Source: Bryobacterales bacterium
GTDB lineage: Bacteria; Acidobacteriota; Terriglobia; Bryobacterales; Bryobacteraceae
Direction: 5' to 3'
Length of the DNA: 64,000 nucleotides
Assembly (NCBI GenBank): GCA_016721425.1
Contig: JADKID010000038.1
Span: 62,001 to 126,000 of the forward strand
The notes under the pieces were generated by a model. That model made no database searches. It saw only the letters and a program-made list of their open reading frames with translations, and was not told the origin of the DNA. Shown here piece after piece: positions 53,644-63,031 of this stretch (its first letter is position 1; each line of letters begins with the position of its first letter). A program made the position numbers and the translations under genes.

Positions 53644-53655
53644 CGTGCTAGCACG
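53644..53655. promoter_or_regulatory. 12-bp palindrome in the leader of the TolC/binding-protein operon
   Basis: CGTGCTAGCACG is a perfect palindrome 29 bases upstream of the TolC-like start. A second inverted repeat, TGCAT…ATGCA (53677-53681 and 53693-53697) around CGATCG, lies 22 bases further out. They are possible operator sites for the operon. Confidence 0.35.
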
Positions 53656-53705
53656 GGCAGGTGGAGATGCTACTAATGCATCATCGATCGTTATGCAAGG
53701 TAACT

Positions 53706-54167
53706 TTAGGGTTTCTGTTGACTTACGTAGACGTTCAGTACTATGCCTCGACTGGAGTCCGGTGCGGGCGTCACTCGGCCGCTTTCATCCTGGAGGTCAA
53801 AGGCCATGCGGATTTCATCATCTGGAATGTCCAAGGCCTGCATCTTCACCTTGGCTCTCCACTTGGGGCTGGTCACGGGTAACCCGTCCAGTGTGAAGGT
53901 CTTGAAGGTCTCTGCCACCTGTTTCTTCTGGATTGCGTCGTTCTGTTTCTCGTCATCTCCCCGGGAGACTGGAACGTCCCACTCGGGGTTAACTTCGAAG
54001 CGGTGGAGCTTGTCTTCTTCAAAGCCCTTCTCACCGACAATCTTCACGCTCCAGTGACGATCCTTCGGCTGCATGGCGGTCCATGACCGAGTTTGCCCCC
54101 GACTATTATGCGAGGCCATTGGATCGGGAGAGCCTCCTTCGACTCCCGCGTGTGCCTGTAGTAGCAA
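53706..54167 (-). CDS. uncharacterised protein
   Basis: A frame of up to 153 residues whose last 120 look like a real soluble protein: 'DRHWSVKIVGEKGFEEDKLHRFEVNPEWDV' in parts, a charged segment, 'ETFKTFTLDGLPV', and a beta-rich end 'GIVLNVYVSQQKP'. The start is uncertain (54167, or ATG at 54119 or 54074). No family or signal peptide is recognised. A second minus-strand frame, 54044-54358, with a 'CQGCGSP' knuckle overlaps its start and may be a broken upstream part. Confidence 0.45.
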   Translation of the reverse strand: MLLQAHAGVEGGSPDPMASHNSRGQTRSWTAMQPKDRHWSVKIVGEKGFEEDKLHRFEVNPEWDVPVSRGDDEKQNDAIQKKQVAETFKTFTLDGLPVTSPKWRAKVKMQALDIPDDEIRMAFDLQDESGRVTPAPDSSRGIVLNVYVSQQKP

Positions 54168-54469
54168 GCGACCAGGAGTCTCTGAGCGAGACGCTGGTCG
54201 ACTTGTCCGATTTGCTTAGGCTTCTCCGCGGCATCTAGTTTCAAGTCCGAGCGCGCGGTCTCAACTAAGGGCGATCCACAACCCTGACAGGTCTTTCCGG
54301 CCCGCGTCCATCGTTCATCCGTGTTCCATCTCGTCCTGTTTTCCGCCCCCTCCTCCAACCCCGTTCACCGCTGATTTCAAAAAATATCTCCCCTCCCCTC
54401 AATCACTTACCGCAAATCACCCCCCAAACCCTTGTCCCCCCGTACTACACTCGTCCCGGAGATTCTCCT
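54168..54469. other. short region without a supported gene
   Basis: The minus strand holds a frame with a CxxCG knuckle and a helical, charged segment (54044-54358), but it lacks a convincing start. Nothing else is recognised before the gene at 54470. Confidence 0.35.
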
Positions 54470-55012
54470 ATGCCGCTCGTCCGCATGACCGAAAAGCGCC
54501 TCGCCGCCAACCGTGCCAATGCCAAAAAGTCCACCGGCCCCCGCACGCCCGCCGGCAAGGCCCGCACCTGCCACAACGCCGCCAAACACTACCTCTACGC
54601 CCGCACCCACACCATCCCGCCCGCCTGGCAGGATCGCATCATCCCCCGCGTCGTCGAAGCCACCGCCGAATTCTCCGCCGATCAGCGCCAGCGCGACCTC
54701 CACGCCCGCTTCCTCTACTTCTCCCTTTGGGCCATCGAGCTCGATGCACTCGACGAACAATATCTCCAACACTCCATCGACCAATGCAACGGCGACTTCC
54801 GCCGCGGCGCCCACAACTGGTACACCCAAACTCCCCTCGCCCGCGCTTTCCATCAACGACGCATGCACATCGCCCGCCACTGCTTCCGCGCCGACCGCGA
54901 CATTACCAACTACCAGCGCCTCGCCCCCCCCTGCGCCCCCGCCCCCGGACCTTCGCCGCCGCCGCCGGCGCCAACTTTTCGCCAGCGTCGAACCAACCCG
55001 TATCTCACATAA
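54470..55012 (+). CDS. acidobacterial protein with NRANAKKSTGPRT motif
   Basis: A 180-residue protein beginning with the motif 'RLAANRANAKKSTGPRTPAGK' in parts, then 'NAAKHYLYAR'. The same N-terminal signature occurs in many uncharacterised proteins of acidobacteria and planctomycetes. The middle is helical ('ADQRQRDLHARFLYFSLWAIELDAL'), the end Pro-rich. Function unknown; the basic motif could bind nucleic acid. It stands alone before proS. Confidence 0.7.
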   Translation: MPLVRMTEKRLAANRANAKKSTGPRTPAGKARTCHNAAKHYLYARTHTIPPAWQDRIIPRVVEATAEFSADQRQRDLHARFLYFSLWAIELDALDEQYLQHSIDQCNGDFRRGAHNWYTQTPLARAFHQRRMHIARHCFRADRDITNYQRLAPPCAPAPGPSPPPPAPTFRQRRTNPYLT

Positions 55013-55118
55013 AAGACCACTTCGAAATCACCAATCCCGCCGCCACCCGCCCATCCCCGCCATTTCCCATCAAAACCGGGCCCTCCCTGGGTCCACATGA
55101 TAAAATCGGGAGTTCACC

Positions 55119-56834
55119 ATGCTTTGGAGCCGTCTGTTCATCCCCACCCTGCGCGAAAACCCCGCGGAGGCCGAAGTCGTTAGCCATCAACTCCTCCTGC
55201 GCGCCGGCTACATCCGCCAGTTGGGCGCCGGCATCTACAACTACCTCTACCTCGCGCAGCGGTCCATCCTCAAGATTCAGGGCATCGTCCGCGAGGAAAT
55301 GGACGCCATCGGCGCACAGGAGTTCCTCCTCCCCGCACTCAACCCCGCCGAGGTCTGGCAGGAGTCCGGCCGCTGGGACATCATGGGCGACAACATGTTC
55401 CGGCTCAAGGACCGCTTCGGCCGCCCCCTCTGCCTCGGCATGACCCATGAAGAGGTCATGACCTCCATCGCCCGCGGTGAGCTCCGCAGCTACAAGCAAC
55501 TGCCCCAGATCTGGTATCAGATCCAGACCAAGTTCCGCGACGAGCCCCGCCCCAAATCCGGCCTCCTCCGCGTCCGCCAGTTCATCATGAAGGACAGCTA
55601 CTCCTTCGATCTCGCCCAGGAAGGGCTCGACGCCGCCTACGAGAAACACCGCCTCGCCTACTGCAAAATCTTCGATCGCTGCGGCCTCGAATACGTCGCC
55701 GTCGAAGCCCACTCCGGCGCCATGGGCGGCTCCCAGTCTCAGGAGTTCATGGTCGCCACCAACGCCGGTGAGGATTACGTCGTCACCTGCAAGGCCACCG
55801 GCTACGCCGCCAATCTCGAAAAGGCCGTCTCCCGCCCCGTGCCCCCCGCCGCGCCCGATCCCGCCGGCGATCTCAGCCCCAAGGAAGTCCACACCCCCGG
55901 CCAGAAGTCCATCGACGAGGTGGCCGCCTTCCTCAAGGTCCCCCAGACCTCGCTCATCAAATCGCTCGTCCTCGTGGCCGATGGTAAGCCGTTCCTCGCC
56001 GTCCTCCGCGGCGATCATCAGCTCTCCGAAACCAAGTTCCAGACCGCCGCCGGTTGCACCGAGTTCCGTCCCGCCCTCCCCGAGGAGATGCGCCAGTGGC
56101 TCGGCGCAGATGCCGGCTCCCTCGGCCCCATCGGCATCACCAATATGAAGGTGCTCGTCGATGCCGCCCTCGAAGGCCGCCGCAACATGATCTCCGGCGC
56201 CAACAAGGACGATTACCACCTCCTCAACGTCACCCCCGGCGAGGATTTCGCCGCCGAATACCACGACCTTCGCCAGGTCGCCGAGGGCGATACCGAGCTC
56301 GAATCCGGCCTCCCCCTCGAAACCAAAAAGACCGTCGAAATCGGCCACATCTTCAAGCTCGGCTACAAATACTCCAAGTCCATGGGCCTCAACGTCCTCG
56401 ATCAGAACGGCGTCGAGCAGCCCGTCATCATGGGCTCCTACGGCATCGGCATCGAGCGCGTCCTCTGCGCCGCCGTCGAGCTCTACTCCGATGCAAACGG
56501 CATGTCCCTCCCCGTCTCCATCGCCCCCTTCGAGGTCGTCGTCACCCCCGTCAAGGCTGCCGACGCCACCCTCCGCCAGGCCGGTGAGGACATCTACAAC
56601 GCCCTCAAAAAGGCTGGCATCGACGCCATCCTCGATGACCGCGACATGAGCCCCGGCGTCAAGTTCAAAGATGCGGATCTCATCGGCATCCCCTACCGCG
56701 TTACCGTCGGCAAAAAGCTCGTCGAGGGCAAGGTCGAGGTCTCCGAACGCCGCACCAAGACCATGACCGAAGTGCCCGTCACTGAAGTCGTAGCGTGGCT
56801 GGCCGAGAAGATCGCCGCCGCGAAACAGTCATGA
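55119..56834 (+). CDS. proS: prolyl-tRNA synthetase
   Basis: A 571-residue class II synthetase of the bacterial (type 1) form. Motif 1 is in 'LLRAGYIRQLGAGIYNYL', motif 2 in 'FRDEPRPKSGLLRVRQFIMKDSYSFD', motif 3 in 'MGSYGIGIERVL'. The editing (INS) domain sits at about 225-400, and the anticodon-binding domain at about 460-571. It charges tRNA-Pro in the cytoplasm. Length and order are normal. The next gene begins inside its stop codon (ATGA). Confidence 0.97.
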   Translation: MLWSRLFIPTLRENPAEAEVVSHQLLLRAGYIRQLGAGIYNYLYLAQRSILKIQGIVREEMDAIGAQEFLLPALNPAEVWQESGRWDIMGDNMFRLKDRFGRPLCLGMTHEEVMTSIARGELRSYKQLPQIWYQIQTKFRDEPRPKSGLLRVRQFIMKDSYSFDLAQEGLDAAYEKHRLAYCKIFDRCGLEYVAVEAHSGAMGGSQSQEFMVATNAGEDYVVTCKATGYAANLEKAVSRPVPPAAPDPAGDLSPKEVHTPGQKSIDEVAAFLKVPQTSLIKSLVLVADGKPFLAVLRGDHQLSETKFQTAAGCTEFRPALPEEMRQWLGADAGSLGPIGITNMKVLVDAALEGRRNMISGANKDDYHLLNVTPGEDFAAEYHDLRQVAEGDTELESGLPLETKKTVEIGHIFKLGYKYSKSMGLNVLDQNGVEQPVIMGSYGIGIERVLCAAVELYSDANGMSLPVSIAPFEVVVTPVKAADATLRQAGEDIYNALKKAGIDAILDDRDMSPGVKFKDADLIGIPYRVTVGKKLVEGKVEVSERRTKTMTEVPVTEVVAWLAEKIAAAKQS

Positions 56835-57940
56835 CCGATTGGGCGGCCGTCCGCGCACTCTACCCCGCGCTGCGGAACTGGACCTACCTGAACTCCGCCA
56901 CCTTCGGACAGCTCTCCACGCCCACCGTGGACGCCATCGCACGCCACTTCGCCCATCGGGACGAGCTGGCGTGTTCCGATTTTCTGGGCTGGTTCGACGA
57001 CGCCGATCTCGTCCGCGCCAAGCTCGCCCGCCTCGTCAACGCCGCGCCCGCCGACATCGCCTTCACCCCCAACGCCTCCACCGGCCTCGGCATTCTCATG
57101 CGAGGCATCGATTGGCAGGCCGGCGACGAAGTCCTCACCCTCGAAAACGAGTTCCCCAACAACATCTACGCCCCCGCCTGGCTCGCCGCCCGCGGCGTCG
57201 TCCTCCGCGAGGTGCCCGCCGAACGCCTGCTCGCCTCCGTGACCCCCAGCACGCGTCTGGTGGCCCTCAGCGCCATCAACTACAGCACAGGGCTGCGTGC
57301 TCCGCTCGAAGCGTTGGCGCCCGCCCTCAGGGCCAAAGGCGTCCTCTTCTACGTCGATGCCACCCAGATGCTCGGCGCTCTGCCCTTCGATTTCTCCGCG
57401 CTCCAGCCCGATATGCTGGCCGTCAATTGCTACAAGTGGATGCTCGCCCCCAACGGCATCGCCTTCATCGCCGTCCACCCGGACCTCCGCCCAAAGCTCG
57501 ACCCCCTCACCATCGGCTGGCGCAGCCACCACGGCTGGCGCAACGTCGATAACCTCCACCACGGCGCCCCCGAGCTCACCGCCACCGCCGAAAAGTACGA
57601 GGGCGGCATGCTCCCCTCCTCCCTCATCTACGGCCTTGAGGCCAGCGTCGATCTCATGCTGGAACTCACACCAGCCCTCATCGCCCAGCGCGTCCTCAGC
57701 CTCGCCGCCCACACCCGTGAATCCCTCCGCGCCTTGGGCGCCGAGCCCCTCCCCTACGACGACTCCCCCATCGTCGCCGCCCGCTTCCCCCACCACGACG
57801 CCAGCGCCCTGGCCAAAGCCCTCAAACAGCAGCGCGTCCTGGTCTCCGCCCGCCACGGCCTCCTCCGAGTCTCCACCCACTTCTACAACGACGAGTCCGA
57901 TATCACCGCCCTAACCACCGCCCTCTCCCGCTTGCTGTAA
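56831..57940 (+). CDS. class V aminotransferase / cysteine desulfurase-like protein
   Basis: A 369-residue PLP enzyme from ATG 56831. The PLP Lys is Lys202 in 'NCYKWMLAPNG', and Asp176/Gln179 in 'YVDATQMLGALPFD' bind the cofactor ring. 'FTPNASTGLGILM' contacts the phosphate. Length and the short C-terminal domain fit the isopenicillin-epimerase/selenocysteine-lyase-like subgroup; no catalytic Cys loop of IscS is seen, so cysteine desulfuration is not assured. Substrate unknown. Confidence 0.85.
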   Translation: MTDWAAVRALYPALRNWTYLNSATFGQLSTPTVDAIARHFAHRDELACSDFLGWFDDADLVRAKLARLVNAAPADIAFTPNASTGLGILMRGIDWQAGDEVLTLENEFPNNIYAPAWLAARGVVLREVPAERLLASVTPSTRLVALSAINYSTGLRAPLEALAPALRAKGVLFYVDATQMLGALPFDFSALQPDMLAVNCYKWMLAPNGIAFIAVHPDLRPKLDPLTIGWRSHHGWRNVDNLHHGAPELTATAEKYEGGMLPSSLIYGLEASVDLMLELTPALIAQRVLSLAAHTRESLRALGAEPLPYDDSPIVAARFPHHDASALAKALKQQRVLVSARHGLLRVSTHFYNDESDITALTTALSRLL

Positions 57941-57970
57941 TTCCGTGGTGGGGCGGGCGCCCTCGCCCGC

Positions 57971-57990
57971 GCGGGTCCCCCCGGACCCGC
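57971..57990. terminator. hairpin after the aminotransferase gene
   Basis: GCGGGTCC-CCCC-GGACCCGC is a perfect 8-bp stem with a 4-base loop, 30 bases after the stop. No T-tract follows, so terminator function is uncertain. Confidence 0.35.
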
Positions 57991-58011
57991 CCAACCTGCC
58001 ACCATAGAGCT

Positions 58012-58722
58012 GTGCTCCCCACCGTCCTCGCCTACACCGTCGCCCTCCTTCTCCAAGGCGACACCCACCACGTCCAAGGCGTAGCAGTCGACGACGCCCG
58101 CGTCTGGGTCACCAGCGTCGACCGCGCCGCCCGCAAAGGCTTCCTCTACGAATACGACCGCAAGACCGGCCAGCGCCTCCGCGAACTGGAAATCCAGAAC
58201 GGTGCCGCCTACCACCCCGGCGGCTTCGACATCGACGACACCTCCCTCTGGATCCCCGTCGCCGAATACGCGCCCAACGGCCGCACCATCATCCAGCGCC
58301 GCTCCAAAGTCACCCTCGCCCTCATCTCCTCCTTCGAAGTCGAAGACCACATCGGCTGCCTCACCGTCTACTCCGGCGGCCTCATCGGTGGCAACTGGGA
58401 CGCCCGCAAGATCTACGAGTGGGCCCTCGACGGCAAGCCGATCCGTGTCCGCGCCAATCCCAACGCCGCCCGCTACCAGGAGCTGAAATACCGCTACGGC
58501 GCGCTGGTCGCCTCCGGCCTATACCCCAAACCAAAGCAGGGCGGCGTGGTCCAGTGGCTCGACCCGGAAACGCTGCTGCCCCTGCAGGAACAACAACTCG
58601 GCCTCACAGACCGCGGCGTCCCGCTCACGCAAGAGGGCATGGACGCCCGCGACGGCAAGCTCTACCTGCTGCCCGAGGATGCCCCGTCCCGCCTGCTGGT
58701 CTTGGACGCCCTGCAGCAGTAG
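58012..58722 (+). CDS. DUF6454-like protein
   Basis: A 236-residue protein (GTG 58012) with a short hydrophobic start ('LPTVLAYTVALLLQ', possible signal) and a beta-propeller-like body: 'HHVQGVAVDDARVWVTSVDR', 'YHPGGFDIDDTSLWIPVAEY', 'IGGNWDARKIYEWALDG' and 'LTQEGMDARDGKLYLLPED'. The layout agrees with DUF6454 proteins of unknown function. Its last 61 bases overlap the end of the convergent methyltransferase gene. Confidence 0.65.
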   Translation: MLPTVLAYTVALLLQGDTHHVQGVAVDDARVWVTSVDRAARKGFLYEYDRKTGQRLRELEIQNGAAYHPGGFDIDDTSLWIPVAEYAPNGRTIIQRRSKVTLALISSFEVEDHIGCLTVYSGGLIGGNWDARKIYEWALDGKPIRVRANPNAARYQELKYRYGALVASGLYPKPKQGGVVQWLDPETLLPLQEQQLGLTDRGVPLTQEGMDARDGKLYLLPEDAPSRLLVLDALQQ

Positions 58723-59381
58723 CCCAGAGTGAAGTTCTTCTCCCGGTCCAGCCCGTCCAGTAGCGGCAACACCAGCGCCGGCGGAGCCAGAAAAACCGCC
58801 GCCACCAACTTCAGCGGCCCCGGAAAGAACTGCAATCCGCCCAGCAGCCGTCGCGACAGCAACTGGAAATAGCCGCCCGCCGGCGCCAGCGCCCGCACCT
58901 CCAGGCCCGCCTGCTCCAACAGAAACCGCAGCCCGTGGCACGTATACCGGAAGTAGTCGTGCGGCGCCTGATGCACCTCCCACTCGTGCGGCGCAATTAG
59001 CAGCAGCGCTCCGCCCGGTTTCAACACCCGCGCCATCTCGCACAGCGCCCGCCCCGGCTCGCGCAGGTGCTCCAGCGTGACAATGTTCAGCGCCGCGTCA
59101 AAGGTGTCATCCGCAAAGGGCAGGGCACACAGATCCGCCACCGTGTCCAGCCCCGCGTAGTTCCAGTCCGTGTCGCCCACCCCAAGATCCACGCCCGTAT
59201 ACCGCTGCTTCGGAAAGTAGTGCGCATACTGGCCCTCGCCCGCGCCGGCGTCCAGCAGCCGCGCGCCCGCCGGCAGAGACGCCGCCATCCCAGCCACCGC
59301 GTCCTCAATCATCGTCTCGAAACTGTAGATGTAGCGCCGCAGCCAGGCCGGCAATAGCCGCTTGGAAGTGGCGTAGGTCAC
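58662..59381 (-). CDS. class I SAM-dependent methyltransferase
   Basis: From GTG 59381 (GTGA overlap with the gene before) the protein has 239 residues. Motif I is 'RLLDAGAGEGQYA', the acidic residue is in 'TGVDLGVG', and 'LPFADDTFDAALNIVTLEHL' and 'LKPGGALLLIAP' follow, as in methyltransf_11 enzymes. A hydrophobic stretch near the C-terminus (about 190-215) suggests membrane contact. Together with the next two upstream genes it probably modifies a surface glycan. Confidence 0.85.
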   Translation of the reverse strand: MTYATSKRLLPAWLRRYIYSFETMIEDAVAGMAASLPAGARLLDAGAGEGQYAHYFPKQRYTGVDLGVGDTDWNYAGLDTVADLCALPFADDTFDAALNIVTLEHLREPGRALCEMARVLKPGGALLLIAPHEWEVHQAPHDYFRYTCHGLRFLLEQAGLEVRALAPAGGYFQLLSRRLLGGLQFFPGPLKLVAAVFLAPPALVLPLLDGLDREKNFTLGYCCRASKTSRRDGASSGSR

Positions 59382-60295
59382 GGCTTGGGCTTCGCCTCCA
59401 GCATGATCGTGGCGCCGGCGCGGCAGGCCGCCTCCAGCAGTGTGAACGGGATCGCCGCCAACACCAGCCCGAAATACGCGACATCCTTCAGCAGTTTCGT
59501 CCATGGCGTCTCCGGCAGCCGGCGGATGCGCCGCGCCATCGGATCCAGCCCCAACGCCAGCGTCGTCGCCAGGCCCGCCGGATTGTCCCGCAACGAGAAG
59601 TGCTTGCGCCGCACCACCTCAAATCCGCAGTAGTCCAGCAGCTTCGCCAGGTCGTCTTCCTTGAAATTGATCAGGTGCCGCGGGATGTCCAGCCCGTTCC
59701 ACTTCTCGCCGAAAAGCAGGAACTGCCAGCACGCCGCATTCGGCACTTGAACCACCAGTCGCCCGCCCGGTTGCAGCAGCTTGTGCGCCGCCTCCAGATA
59801 CGCCGACGGATCGTACAAATGCTCCAGCACATGGAACATCGTGATCGTTGAGAAGGTCCCCGGCCGGAACGGCGCCCTCGGCAGCGCGCCTACCGCTACC
59901 GGTACTCCATTGGTCGACCACGCTACCGCTGCCGCGCCCGCCGAGAAGTCCAGGCCAGCCACTCTGTCCTGCGGCAGATTCAACTCCCGCAGGAATAGCC
60001 CGCCGCCACAACCGACATCCAGCACCGGCCCCTTCAGCCCGGAGTCCTCAATCGCCCGCCGCACGAAGCGCACATGATCGCCCAGCACAAACCGCCGCCA
60101 TATCTCCGCGAACTTGTCGGCCGTGTCCGCCGTCGGATCGTACCAGTAGTTGGCCGGATAGTAGCCGTGGATCTCCTCCGGCTCCGGCCGCGGATACAGC
60201 CGGATCAGCCGGCACTCGCGGCACTCCACAACGAGAAACGTGCGGTCCGTCGTTCCATAGAGCTTGTCCGATCCGTGGCACAACGTGCGCATCGC
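59378..60295 (-). CDS. zinc-ribbon class I methyltransferase
   Basis: The clear part is a Methyltransf_23-like enzyme: 'PVLDVGCGGGLFLREL', 'AGLDFSAGAA', 'TITMFHVLEHLYDP', 'LLQPGGRLVVQVPN' and a C-terminal hydrophobic stretch. ATG 60295 gives 305 residues but removes the first half of a zinc ribbon ('CPACG') whose second half ('CRECRL') remains. In-frame sequence carries the ribbon upstream to about 60330, yet no ATG/GTG/TTG lies there before the frame enters the glycosyltransferase gene (next start 60622). The real start is therefore unclear. It acts with the GT2 and the second methyltransferase. Confidence 0.8.
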   Translation of the reverse strand, partial: AMRTLCHGSDKLYGTTDRTFLVVECRECRLIRLYPRPEPEEIHGYYPANYWYDPTADTADKFAEIWRRFVLGDHVRFVRRAIEDSGLKGPVLDVGCGGGLFLRELNLPQDRVAGLDFSAGAAAVAWSTNGVPVAVGALPRAPFRPGTFSTITMFHVLEHLYDPSAYLEAAHKLLQPGGRLVVQVPNAACWQFLLFGEKWNGLDIPRHLINFKEDDLAKLLDYCGFEVVRRKHFSLRDNPAGLATTLALGLDPMARRIRRLPETPWTKLLKDVAYFGLVLAAIPFTLLEAACRAGATIMLEAKPKP

Positions 60296-60330
60296 CGCCG
60301 TTCCGCAAGCCGGACACGCATCCGCCGGAG

Positions 60331-61413
60331 TTACCGGGGGAGGCTGGCTGATTGCTCCGTCAACTGGCGCAGCGGGATGCGGAACCGCCGCAGCAGGCGC
60401 CGCGTCTCGCTCGTGCTCAGCTTGCGCCGCGCCAGAATCTGCCGCCGCTTGCGCAGCGTCTTCGGTAGCATCGTCAGAGCCTGCATGTCCCCCAGAATCA
60501 CCGCCCACGCCACTTGCAGCTTCATCCAGGGGCCTGAGAATTGGCTGATCTCCCCCCGGTTCCGCACTGCCGCTATCGCTCCCGCGACGATTCTTGCGAT
60601 GTAGTATGCGCCGTTTAGACAAAGAAGGCTTCCAGGAAACAGTTTAACCGCCAGAAGCACCCGGTTGCGCTCAATTAGCGTGAGCCGCCTCGGATTCTGC
60701 TTCCCCAACGACGATCCGCGATGATGCCAAACCACCGCTTTGGGCATGTAGAGGCTGCCCCAGCCCGCGATTCGCGCGCGTAATCCAAGGTCTGCGTCAT
60801 CGCCGTAAGCGAAAAGATCTTCGTCGAAAACCCCGATTTCGTCAAGCATCGCCTTGCGGTACATGCACGCGCAACCATCCGGCCACAAAGTCTCTTCGAT
60901 CGCATCGTACTGGCCGCGATCGAGTTCGCCAGAGCCCCGCCCACGATTCTGCCCGTCGGGATAGATGAGGTGGCCCACCTTGTCGATCATCGGCGGACCG
61001 TCGGCGCCGGACTCGCGCCACACCAGAATCTTGGAGGCAGCCATGCCGATAGCGGGATCCGTGAACGCATCCAGAAGATGCGCCAGCCACAATGGCTCAA
61101 CCTCTGCGTCGTTGTTCAGCAACGCGATGAACTCGCCCCGCGCCGCGGCGATGCCCTGGTTGTTTGCCTCACAGAATCCCCGGTTGTCCGGATTCTCGAT
61201 CAGGCGGACGGCCCTGCGCCCGCCCATGAACGCTTTCACCAGTTCGCAGGAGCCATCGCTGGAGCCGTTGTCCACGACGATGATCTCAAACTCCACGCCC
61301 TGCTCCCGGGCCAGGCTGCGCAGGCAACAATCCAGGAGCGCACGCCGGTTCCAGTTCACGATGACGACCGAAATCAGGCTGCCCGGACTCTGCTGAAAGC
61401 CTTGTGGTGACAA
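60331..61413 (-). CDS. glycosyltransferase family 2
   Basis: A 360-residue GT-A enzyme of the rhamnosyltransferase-like group. It has 'VSVVIVNWNRR'-type opening, 'IIVVDNGSSDGS', 'NPDNRGFCEANNQGI', the DxD-type 'ALLNNDAEV' and 'FDEDLFAYGDDADLGLRARIAGW'. A C-terminal hydrophobic helix is followed by a basic tail. The start codon is TTG 61413. It would transfer a sugar during surface polysaccharide synthesis. It is divergent from the RodZ-like gene, 34 bases away. Confidence 0.9.
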   Translation of the reverse strand: MSPQGFQQSPGSLISVVIVNWNRRALLDCCLRSLAREQGVEFEIIVVDNGSSDGSCELVKAFMGGRRAVRLIENPDNRGFCEANNQGIAAARGEFIALLNNDAEVEPLWLAHLLDAFTDPAIGMAASKILVWRESGADGPPMIDKVGHLIYPDGQNRGRGSGELDRGQYDAIEETLWPDGCACMYRKAMLDEIGVFDEDLFAYGDDADLGLRARIAGWGSLYMPKAVVWHHRGSSLGKQNPRRLTLIERNRVLLAVKLFPGSLLCLNGAYYIARIVAGAIAAVRNRGEISQFSGPWMKLQVAWAVILGDMQALTMLPKTLRKRRQILARRKLSTSETRRLLRRFRIPLRQLTEQSASLPR

Positions 61414-61447
61414 CGTGTTGTATCATACCATCAGGCTCCAAACCACA

Positions 61448-62314
61448 ATGGCAACGCTGGGTCAACGACTCAGGGAAGAGCGGGAGAAACGGGGTTTGTC
61501 GATTGACGATCTCGCCGCCCAGACCCGAATCAATTCACAGTACTTTCTGGCGATCGAGAAGGATGATGTCTCCGGTCTGCCGGGAGGATTTTTCTATCGC
61601 AGTTTCGTTCGCCAGTACGCCCGCTTGCTCGATCTGCCAGCCGCAGCTTACCAGGCAGAAGTAGATCGCAGTTTGGAATCGGACGCCTCCATCTCCGCCA
61701 CCCAGGAGACCGTGCTGCCGGACCGCCAGATCAACGTTCCGCCTATCCCTACCGGCAGGGCCGACGTTATCGTGGAGACGCGCCGCTGGATCATCCGGTT
61801 GGGCGCGTTGGCGGTTGTCATCGTCGTTTGCTCTGGCATCTATACGTTCTGGCAGCGATACCAGATGCAGAGGGAAGAGGCCGCCAAGTCCGCGCCGCAG
61901 AGGCCGGCGCCGGCTCCGGCTCCGGTTGTGCCCGCTCCCGCGCCGCCCAAAGTGGAGCAGGCGGCGGTCCCGGCGCCCGTCGTACCATCGCCCGTCACCG
62001 CGCCGCCGGTGGGCGGAGTGCAATTGATCGTCCGGGCCACTGAGCTGAGTTGGATCGGCGTTTGGCAGGGCGAACGCCTCCTGTTCGGCGATGTGATCCC
62101 GGCCGGCGAGAGCCGTGGCTTTGGCGCGCCGGACCGGTTGCGCGTCCGCTTCGGCAACGCCGGCGGCGTGGAGGTGAACTGGAACGGCCAGACCATTCCC
62201 GCCACGGGCCCGCGCGGCCAGGTGCGCACCGTGGATTTCCGCACCGATGGCTATACGGTCATTTTGCCGCCGAAGCCCGCCGCCGACGGAACTTCAACGC
62301 CACCTCAGCCATAA
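61448..62314 (+). CDS. RodZ-like protein: HTH, membrane helix, DUF4115
   Basis: From ATG 61448 the protein has 288 residues: a helix-turn-helix (about 4-60, 'LGQRLREEREKRGLSIDDLA' … 'YFLAIEKDD'), one membrane helix (about 113-135), a Pro/Ala-rich linker (150-190) and a C-terminal DUF4115 domain ('VQLIVRATELSWIGVWQGE', 'FGAPDRLRVRFGNAGGV'). This is the layout of RodZ, which links MreB to the wall-synthesis machinery; acidobacterial homologues are usually annotated as such. Confidence 0.85.
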   Translation: MATLGQRLREEREKRGLSIDDLAAQTRINSQYFLAIEKDDVSGLPGGFFYRSFVRQYARLLDLPAAAYQAEVDRSLESDASISATQETVLPDRQINVPPIPTGRADVIVETRRWIIRLGALAVVIVVCSGIYTFWQRYQMQREEAAKSAPQRPAPAPAPVVPAPAPPKVEQAAVPAPVVPSPVTAPPVGGVQLIVRATELSWIGVWQGERLLFGDVIPAGESRGFGAPDRLRVRFGNAGGVEVNWNGQTIPATGPRGQVRTVDFRTDGYTVILPPKPAADGTSTPPQP

Positions 62315-62354
62315 TTCGTGTCAACCGGCGGAGATTTTCCCCGTCATTCCAGGC

Positions 62355-62651
62355 ATGAAGACTCTGGTCCTTCTCACAACGCTCGCCGCCGGCATCGGCA
62401 GTGCGGCAACCATTCACGATCGCAACCAAAATCAGCAGGACCGCATCCGGCAAGGTGTCTTTAGCGGCCAGTTGACCCGCTCGGAAACCGCCAGGCTGGA
62501 GCGCGAGCAGCGCTACAACCGTCGCCAGACCACCATCGATCGCCGCGACGGCGGAGCTTTCACCGCGGCCGAGCGCGCACAGGCGCAGCGGCGGCTGAAT
62601 CAGTCCTCTCGCGACATCGCGCGGCTGAAGCACAACGGGCGAGTGCGATAG
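62355..62651 (+). CDS. small secreted Gln/Arg-rich protein
   Basis: A 98-residue protein from ATG 62355 with a signal peptide ending 'GIGSAAT', followed by a helical repeat-like body 'NQQDRIRQGVFSGQLTRSETARLE' in parts and 'FTAAERAQAQRRLNQSSRDIARL'. Similar short exported proteins ('QQ.RI.QGV.SGQLT..E…LE') are widespread and uncharacterised. It follows the RodZ-like gene by 40 bases. Confidence 0.7.
   Translation: MKTLVLLTTLAAGIGSAATIHDRNQNQQDRIRQGVFSGQLTRSETARLEREQRYNRRQTTIDRRDGGAFTAAERAQAQRRLNQSSRDIARLKHNGRVR

Positions 62652-63031
<380 letters not shown>

Noticed and set aside
55005..56348. 447-residue minus-strand frame opposite proS
   Set aside because: The proS gene is certain; the antisense frame is Gly/Glu-rich and lacks family motifs.
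56693..57880. 395-residue minus-strand frame opposite the aminotransferase
   Set aside because: Low-complexity Gly/Val/Glu shadow of a gene with clear PLP motifs.
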